From assembly GCA_000711775.1 (NCBI GenBank), contig ARYC01017880.1, forward strand, positions 47,265 to 111,264: a DNA stretch of 64,000 nt, written 5' to 3'. The position numbers and the translations under genes were made by a program. This document shows, in pieces, positions 56,301-64,000 of this stretch. Under the pieces are notes generated by a model. That model did no database searches. It worked only from the letters and a program-made list of their open reading frames with translations, and had not been told where the DNA came from. Source of the stretch: Oxytricha trifallax (lineage: Eukaryota > Ciliophora > Spirotrichea > Sporadotrichida > Oxytrichidae). Within the stretch, counting starts at the first letter, position 1. Each line of letters opens with the position of its first letter.

Positions 56301-58100
56301 TCTTGGGGATGTTGGCTAATAATTGAAAGTATATAAAATTTATCTCTAAGCTTGGGTTTATAAATTTATCTTCTTTATCTATTTCTTCTTAATCCTAAAT
56401 ATTCTTCAGATTCGTGTTCAAATCCAGTGAACTTTTTTTTTCTTATAAGTTTCTCTACTTTGCAGGAATGTGACTTTTACCATCAAAACTTTCTATGCCT
56501 GAGTTGTGAGTGTCATCAGAGTGATTTATATCTCGTGATGTTGATGGCATGGTGTTCATATTTGAATCAACCATTTATGTCTACATTTCATTCTCTTTTG
56601 TTAATACTAAACTTGTTAGAAATAGATGTTTTAATTTATCTTCTCACCTTAATTTTATCAGTTTTTACTAAGTCTTCACTAAAATTTTATCATTGTTTTG
56701 TATCAATTTAATGTCATCAATTAACTCACCTATAAAATCTATTAAAAATTAAATGAAAACCTAACATTTGTAAATTAGAGTCTATGGATCTTTGCTTCCT
56801 TTTTTACACCAAATTTCTCCGTGATTCTTTTCATTCAGGTTATTTATTGTATAAACATCTTTGTTCACTATCATAATAACAATTTTTATTTTTAAAGCTC
56901 TCCTTTAGACAAATGAGATTCTAATTTCCTTTTCTTTACTTAATAAATTGTTACTTCCAGAACTTATATAAGAGTGATTATACGCAGTTGACATTGCTTA
57001 ATTTTTTTTGAATTTCCATTATATATTGATCATAAAGCTTACTATTGAAGCTTTAGTTCCTCTCATGTGACCTATTGATAATAAATAAATCTTTTCGCTA
57101 TTTAGATAATTCTAGTAATTATTGAACGAAAAAAATACTGATTTTAATTATGCAATGGGTTCATGAATTTAGTGTTCTGATCTCCTCTAGAGTACTTGCT
57201 AGTATTAACATTTAATTCACAAGAAATTACTTTATATTATTAAACTCAAAATTTTCATTGTTGTAGTTGTTGCTCAGTAAAGACAAGCATTTGGTTCTAT
57301 GAAATCTTAATATAGAGTGATTATTAATTGCGTGATTCCTATTATTGCTATAACAAATTTTGTTAAATATGGGAACTCAATGTATTTATTTAAACTTATA
57401 CATTTAGACATAATTTAAAACTTTTTATTATATAATTTGAGACATGTTAGAGTGTTACAGTGGCGTCTTTTCATTGAAAAACAGCATTTTAGATAAAAAT
57501 TATTTTATTAATTAATAACATTAATCTAAAATATTGGATATACATTACATAAAAAATATTTTTTTCAATTTCTGAGATATTAATTATAAGAGATTTGATA
57601 AAGGCAAACTGAATAAACAGAACAATGTATTGGTAGTCTGTTAAAAGAAAAAAATATTGAATTAAATCCAACCAAGTTTATCCAATAAAAAACTTAAAAA
57701 ATTTAGATGGAAATTACAATTAAATTTAATTTAAGGCATTAATTAAAAGGATGTGATTAAATAATACTCAAAATCATTATTTAAGTAATTTTTCTAAATT
57801 AATTCGTTTTTTTTTGCTAATAAATTACAAAGAGTGCTTACATAAATGATAGCATTTTTTATAAAAATCAAACATCAAGTAATACTCTAATAAACACTAT
57901 AAATTTAAATTAGAACTTCCACATCCTATTCTTAAACTGATGATTATTTTGATAAAATTTTCATAAATATGAAAAATACTTATTTTTATTGTATTGTACA
58001 TAAACAAGTCATGCAAACCAATTTATTTGATTAGCATTTAAGATTGAAGTAAAGGGAAAGTTTTTTATTATTATAAAAACATATTATAAATTGTAATTAA
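53331..58100. other. Long AT-rich stretch, nothing convincing
   Basis: No coding frame I would defend. Minor features: a CTAA/ACTA short tandem repeat near 55682-55702, a GC-richer patch at 55510-55620 without a recognisable RNA, and a 94-codon Cys-containing frame at 56427-56711 that looks like chance. Confidence 0.45.
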
Positions 58101-58110
58101 AAACCCTTCT

Positions 58111-58700
58111 ATGGAGGAAGACTTAGAGCATCTGTCAAATGATGACTTGAAATTACTGAATGATACTTTCACTATAGTACGCTCAAGGGACTATCCAGGG
58201 TCTGTAGCCCAGATGAATTTCAAATTGATATTTAAGGATGCGGATAATAACGGAGATTGATTCATAATATTAAAATAAATAAAAATATTGATAAGTGATG
58301 AATTAACTTCAACATTTTAAGCTTATTTCATTTTTTAAATTAAATATTAGGTTTTAATTAATTATAATTAAAAGATAGGTTGACAAAGTATATAATAATA
58401 TAATTGAAACGTGATTATTTTAATAACAGGCATATTAAGCTTAGTCAAGTCGATTATGACCTAGTTTTTAAAAAAATAAATATCTATTTCTTATGTTTTT
58501 AATTTTCTATTATCACTAAGTATCTAAAAATTGATTTTATTAAATTTAGATTTAAAAAACATACTTAAACAGATATGTGAAGATAAGTTTCGAGGAATAT
58601 GATATTTTTGTGCGAATAATCTATAATACTGAATTTATTCGCTCTGAAAAAGAAAGCAATCACATGCAAATGCTTCTTTAGTAAAGAAAAATAAGTTATT
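58111..58700 (+). CDS. EF-hand-like gene segment, interrupted
   Basis: 58111-58257 reads MEEDLEHLSNDDLKLLND, TFTIVRSRDYPGSVAQMNFK and LIFKDADNNGD, then TGA. It stands out by composition. 58583 onward reads ISFEEYDIFVRIIYNTEF and IRSEKESNHMQMLLQQ. Placed together, DADNNGD plus ISFEE is a complete 12-position EF-hand loop (D1, D3, N5, G6, I8, E12) after a helix FKLIFK. The 325 bp between are AT-rich and begin with TGA, so they behave like an internal eliminated sequence or intron, although I find no pointer repeat and no GT donor at the exact joint. Probably a calcium-binding protein; the rest is not traced with certainty. Confidence 0.5.
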
Positions 58701-58959
58701 TAAGAGTGGAATCATTAATTAATCATTTAAATATTTAAGTGAATGATAAATTCTACTTAATTAAGCTTAATATAAAAGAAAAATTCCAAAAGTAAAGCCG
58801 GTCTGAATTAGGAGGAATAACTCTTCAATCTCGGATCTTCTCAACTTTCTTCGATAGTCATACCTAAACTATATTTTAGTAAATCAATTGTATCATTGTT
58901 TTCTATGGTATGATCTTTTTTAAATAATATAATACTACTTTTATGATTAATAATGATTA

Positions 58960-59505
58960 AGTTAGCTTAATTACTCATATATCTCTGATAATAAGAAGAG
59001 AAGCTATTCAATTACTGATACCTATACTAAATTTTTTGAACAACCTATTGATTATGTATTTCATAAAGTAACATATTGGTATGGTTAGTAAGTATCAAGC
59101 GAAGATGTTTGGAAAACTGCAAGCTTGAAAAAACTAATTAAGCAAATTTCTGAAAAATTAAAATATTAATATGACTTTAAAATGAAGAGATAGTCTCAGT
59201 TATTTAACCGAATACTTTCAGCTTGCCAAATTTCTGTTACCCTTAGGAATCTCTAGCAAGCGCGAATCTTCTACATGCTAACGATCAAAGAGGAAGGAGA
59301 TCAAGGGAATATACATGCAATAGAAGGGCTATTTCACAATTAAGACAAGGAAATTTTAATTAAGATTGAATTAAGAACTACATATTTAATAATAATAATT
59401 TAAATTTAATTAAGTCAAATTCTTAATTGCCCGCCTTTTAAATGCAAAAATCAGAGAACTCTACTAATAAACCTGAACTACTTGAAGACAGCAACCTATT
59501 GATTG
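58960..59505 (+). CDS. Unknown coding-like frame upstream of the second helicase
   Basis: Open with Gln codons: KKRSYSITDTYTKFFEQP, IDYVFHKVTYWYGQQVSSED, VWKTASLKKLIKQISEKLKY, QLFNRILSACQISVTLRNLQ, ARIFYMLTIKEEGDQGNIHA and EILIKIELRTTY up to about 59375, after which it is AT-rich until TGA. No start codon before 59190, so upstream exons or segments are expected; the EF-hand segment 58111-58700 is a candidate. Less AT-rich than flanks. No family recognised. Confidence 0.4.
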
Positions 59506-62500
59506 ATAAAGCAAATTCCTTTTAACAGAGTGCTTGCTCATCTAAATTAGGCTCCTTAAAATCGCATCATCTTCAGCAGGAAGAGAATACGAAAGCTGCC
59601 TAAGAAATCCAACAAGACACAATGACAACAGCTAGCAAGAGAGGGAGAAGATCAAAATATGAAGGAGCACAATATCCTGACCTTGTTGATAAAGCAAAGC
59701 TTATCTTGCCTCATCACAATTACGATATTGACCAGATTTTGGCAATGGATGAGTTCAAGCCCCTTATTGGAAGCAAAGATATATCTAGATTTGTAAACAA
59801 GTTCATATTAAATAAGACTACTCAGAGTCAGGCAAAATCTGTAAAAAATATTTAAATTGTCTTACTCAATGATGCAGGGGAAAATTTGCCGCCAAAGTCT
59901 AAAGTAGCTAGCGATCATTTGCACAATCTTAAGAATGTAAATGTAGATGCCAACGAAGCCTGGATAGAAGCTCATAATTCTTAAGTTAACTATGGAGCTA
60001 AAATTCAATCTGAAATTACCTCGATCTATATACGAGAGTACATGATCTTAAAACCGAACGAAAGGCAAGACTTTATTTGGAAAATCTTTAATCGAAATAG
60101 TTAGAGTCTCTTGGAATTTTTGCAAAATCTTAAAACTGCCTGTTCTGAAAATCTCTATGAGGATATGTTCAGAATAATTTTTGAATTAAGTTAGAGAGCT
60201 AAGGCAAGTTTGCAGATAAAGACAAGGCTCTTTGTTTCCTCACTACTATACTACAGATACGAAATCATTGAGGTTGATGACTCTTTATTGAGAAGCGCTT
60301 TAGCATTGTTAGCTTAAAGACCAAACACAGAATAAGCGCTTGGTCTTGCGAATTATATATTCATCAATGAGCCTGATTATTTGTTAAAGCTGCAAGATGA
60401 ACTTTAAAAGCTTGACAAGACTAATATTGGAATCATCCCTCTAATGATTGGAACGTTCTAATAATTCAAAATAGACTCCCAAGCAGTAAGACTCCTACCC
60501 AACACACTTTTAAGTCTAAATAAGGCTTTCATTTAAGTTCTAAAAGAGGATTAAGGCCTCAGATTAATAAGAGATGTCCCTATCAATGTGGTTGGTGACT
60601 TTATCCAAATTTGTGCCTTGTCAAGACTATCCTCTTACCAAAAACTTGACAATTTCATTTAAACAATGACAGAAATTTTTGTTTAGAAATGGGACTTCAT
60701 TGATCAGGATGATTTCATACATTATCTCTAATAGATTTCATTCGAGTTAAAATAGAGAAATCCATTATGGGTCTCAAAGTTAGATGCTATATCAGATCTA
60801 GGGAAGAATCTTGCATTCATCTAATTTGAGAAAGGAGTAAGAAACAGAAGAGATGTGATCTAAGATTGCTTAAAAGCTGATTTCACAAAGTTAAATTAGC
60901 TCCTAAATATTCCTAATAAAACATGCGACTTTAACGAAAACGAGTAAAAGAAGTTGCTAAGTTAATTTAGAAAGTTGAATCTTTTATCTTTATCTGTGAA
61001 TTAATTTGCAAAAAGTGTAAATTAAAAGGCTTTTTCTGATTCACGTCAAATGCTTCGACTCTAGCAAATTTTGGGATTTAAATTCCTCACGCTATAGAGG
61101 CTTTGCATCAATTACTTGTTATGGGAGGATACCTAGTACTCATTTATAAACTTTGGCGTTGGAAACGGGAAGACTTTACTCTGTTCAACTTTAGCAGCTC
61201 TCAAATCAAAACCTCTTTAAAAAATTGTCTTTGTAATTGGGAAAAATGAGAATTTAGTTTTGAGAGACGAGAAAAAGTTAGAAAGCATAATCACCAGTTT
61301 AGGCTTGAATGTAAACGTCAATCAATATGAAAACAAAATTGGGGTCTACTACTTAAGTCAAAAGTATGTCGAGAGTGTAATGGAGCTACCAGAATTTTCT
61401 AGAGATTTGGAAGAAGGCATTCGTTATCATAGACGAGTACGATTGGATTTTGTTTGAAGGAAATGTTAAATAGGTAGAAAATTAACTAAAGTTTTATCGC
61501 AATGCTGAAAATGTTACAGGTTTCACTGGATCATAACTCACAACAAAAGAGTTGAACTGTCTTAAAATAGCATTTGCTACTGAGGAAATTGTGTTTCCAA
61601 AGCTAAGCTCAATTATTGGTGATAAAAGAGTGAAGCTTGACCAAGAACTCATCACATCAAGCTAACTAGACTATTGTAAGAGGGTTTTCGAAATCTCCGC
61701 CCACTATTGCAAGCTTACACTAGTAATTATAGTAGCGCAGCAATCATACTCTATGATTGAGGGTCACTTTAAAAAGTTTGCTTAAGTTCCATTCTTCCCA
61801 ATGAAAAATGTTAAAGGCACAAAAGTAGAGGCCTAATTCGATCATCAATTTGTTAGCAAGAACAATGAAGGTTAGTTCGGAGTGTTTCTCTTGAATGAAC
61901 AACAAGGCAGAGGTACCGATCTTAAGACGACTCATGAGATAGAATTTAATGGAGGAATATTTTTAATAGTTGCCGACATATTCTCCCTGAGATCGACTGA
62001 ATAAATCCTGGGTAGAATAGGTCGTCTTCATAGAAAAGGAACTTACAAATAGGTAATTTACAAGCAAGGTTCAAAAGAAACCGCGGAGCAGGTTATATCG
62101 TTGCACTAATAATTTATTGAAAATCAAAATCATATAAAAACTGCTGCTCTTTAGACTGCTCTAGGATATCATTTATGGTGCAAGAAAGTTGAAGGCCTTA
62201 ATTAGGAACTTCATTAAAATAAAGCCGTGGGTAGATTTGATGAGATCTTAGAGTTGAATAAAATTAACTCTTCCAAGAGTGACAGATCCATATTAAAGAG
62301 CAAATAAAACGAATCTGAAGTGCTTCATAAGTAGAATTAATCAATGACAGAGTTGGAAAATTAGAAGGAAAATCCTTCAGAAGGAAATATGTCAGAATAA
62401 TGCAAGTTCGATAGCAAAGAACAGCACAAGTATGAGGAAGATTAGATTTAGATTCAAAAGCAGAAAGATTAAGTGGAAAGAAATAACTTGAGCTCCTTGG

Positions 62501-62841
62501 ATTCTTTGGATAGCTCTATCGAGATGCTTGATTCGTCCGTGGAATCAAACAGAAGAAAGATCAAGACTGAGCACAAGATCTCGATAGAATAAGACTCTAA
62601 ATCTATAGGATCTTTACTTAAATAACCGACTGGGTAAGCTGAGAAGTAGTAAACCTCAAAGAAAGCAAAACCTGCTAAATCTATATTAAACTTAAAAGCG
62701 GATGAGAATAAGTCAGCTGACTCTTTTGTGTCAAAATATGGGAGAATTACTGGAAAGCGAGTTACGGCAACCAATAAAGCACCAACTGAGGAAGTTAAAC
62801 GTCAAAAGATTCATGAATCAAGGAGCAGCAGCTCAGACTGA
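59442..62841 (+). CDS. SecA-like helicase/ATPase, second copy, one frameshift
   Basis: ATG 59442, TGA 62839-62841, about 1130 residues. After a polar N-terminus and a basic AT-hook-like SKRGRRSKYEGAQYP, it follows the element D helicase end to end (DEFKPLIGS, QIKTRLFVSSLLYY, RLLPNTLLSLNKAF). Motor motifs: GVGNGKTLL (Walker A), VIIDEYDWILFEG (Walker B), FTGSQ, QQGRGTDLKT and EQILGRIGRLHRKGT. One extra base near 61405-61415, just before Walker B, shifts the frame; otherwise no TGA or break was found. The C-terminal 200 residues are low-complexity, rich in S, E, K and Q, with KKAKPAK-type basic clusters. No terminal repeats were found around it, so it may be a host gene or the relic of an element. 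A role as a DNA or protein motor is inferred from the SecA-type motifs. Confidence 0.85.
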
Positions 62842-64000
62842 TAGGTTTCCAAGAAATGAAATTAGCAATAAAAATGCTCTTTGCCTGACAATTTTATTGC
62901 AGATTTCCTATTAATTCAATACTTCCATAAATTGTAATTAAGGGGGCAGTTTTAGAGATTTGAAAAATAATTTTGAAAATTTCATGAATTTCAATAAAAT
63001 AGAGAGGAATAAATAAGCGCTTGATAATTAAAATTCAACTTATTCCTTTTGCTTAAGATGAAGCAAGTATTTTTAAACTTTTGTTTTCCATTTGTAGATT
63101 GTTTAAGAATTTTACATTGAACACTACTTACACTAAATATTCATTAAGAGGGGCATTTACTCAATAATTTTCCTTGTTGTTAATTAAAATTATCATTTTA
63201 TTTTTGTGTGTTGATAAGTTTTTTATCACAGGCAATAATTAATAAATTAGGAATTCGATTGATGTAGTATTTATTAGATTTTTTTTGGAATTCTTTAAAC
63301 TAATACCAAAATTTTACTTGAGTTTTTCGATCAATAAGTCATTGAAATAGTATTTTAAAATGATTACGAAAATTACTAAGAACTTTTTATTTATTTTCTG
63401 TTTTGTTGAGAAATTGATTATCATAAATGTTTGTTGAAATTTAATTTATATTAAATTGATTACTCTAAAATTAACAATTAGATTAACTCGCTATTCCGAA
63501 TCACCACGATCAGAATGAATTATATTAAATAATTCCTTTAGTAGCGAGAACTCTTCATCAAAAATGATGAAAGGTAAGTAAATTACCCAAAAGAGTTGAA
63601 TTTGAATCTTAATCTAATTTATTAAGTTTAAGTAGTAAATAACTTATTGGCTGTTTAACATTAATTTTCAATTAAATTATTTGTATATTTCTGAAGTTGG
63701 ATGTTTAAAGTTTTTAACGTTATTTTAAGAAAATTTAATTTTTAATTTTGATCATTGTTGCAATTGGCTTCTGTTTAATTTTTTTTAATTCACTCAAATA
63801 TCTAGTTGAAAGATGCTGAATATCCGAAATTATTTCATAATAATTAATTTATTTGTATTTTGCTAATTATAGCAAGAATGTTTTAAGCAATTTTATTTAT
63901 TATAAAGTTTGTATAATGCTGTAATTAAATAATTTAGTTTTTAGGGGTTTAATATTCAAATATTTAATTTAAAAGATTTTTTTTTATTGATTTAATTTTG
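62842..64000. other. AT-rich stretch without a gene
   Basis: No coding frame, repeat or RNA recognised after the helicase stop. Confidence 0.5.

Noticed and set aside
56427-56711. 94-codon Cys-containing ORF
   Set aside because: Composition like the surrounding AT-rich DNA, no coding bias, and no spaced Cys pattern that convinces.

Overview
The window looks like germline (micronuclear) DNA of a hypotrich ciliate of the Oxytricha/Stylonychia/Sterkiella kind. Every convincing gene reads TAA and TAG as glutamine and ends at TGA, the DNA is very AT-rich, and it is packed with elements ending in C4A4 telomere-like sequence that match the three-gene layout of telomere-bearing element (TBE) transposons: a zinc-finger/kinase of about 57 kDa, a 22-kDa protein and a DDE transposase of about 42 kDa. 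All protein readings here use that code and were translated by hand.

Layout. 1-8.2 kb: a decayed LINE-like retroelement split by a complete 4.1-kb TBE (1253-5354, ATT duplication). 8.2-12.2 kb: a 1-kb inverted-repeat element and a large near-perfect palindrome (10728-12174). 13-27.8 kb: a nest at least three deep. A TBE (from 12989) has its transposase gene split by a TBE-like element B (13508-26924, about 290-bp inverted ends). B holds a zinc-finger/degenerate-kinase gene, a TBE fragment and a 10.4-kb element D (16102-26526). D has 27-bp inverted ends flanked by TA. It carries an intact DDE transposase, an intact intron-containing MT-A70 methyltransferase, a SecA-like helicase, a diverged 22-kDa gene and unknown genes. 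D is the most striking object in the window. 27.8-30.2 kb: a broken second MT-A70 gene and a candidate macronuclear-destined MORN segment. 30.2-44.7 kb: a second TBE (30219-35137, ACT duplication) with a foldback element in its transposase gene; a TBE-like remnant H whose 22-kDa gene is split by a 4.4-kb element F (35535-39922) with the same end sequence as D; and a truncated third TBE with its own foldback insertion. 44.7-59.4 kb: mostly AT-rich DNA with a few coding-like islands, one 99-residue ORF, a 415-bp palindromic element and an EF-hand-like segment. 59.4-62.8 kb: a second, nearly intact SecA-like helicase gene.

How it fits together. Elements inserted at TA (F, foldback G, palindrome J1) and B (3-bp duplication) interrupt reading frames that are restored exactly when one target copy is kept, as expected of DNA removed precisely during macronuclear development. 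D, F and G share terminal sequence and probably form one family; D would be the autonomous member and G a non-autonomous foldback. Methyltransferase plus SecA-like motor as cargo of a Tc1/IS630-type element is, as far as I know, not a described combination.
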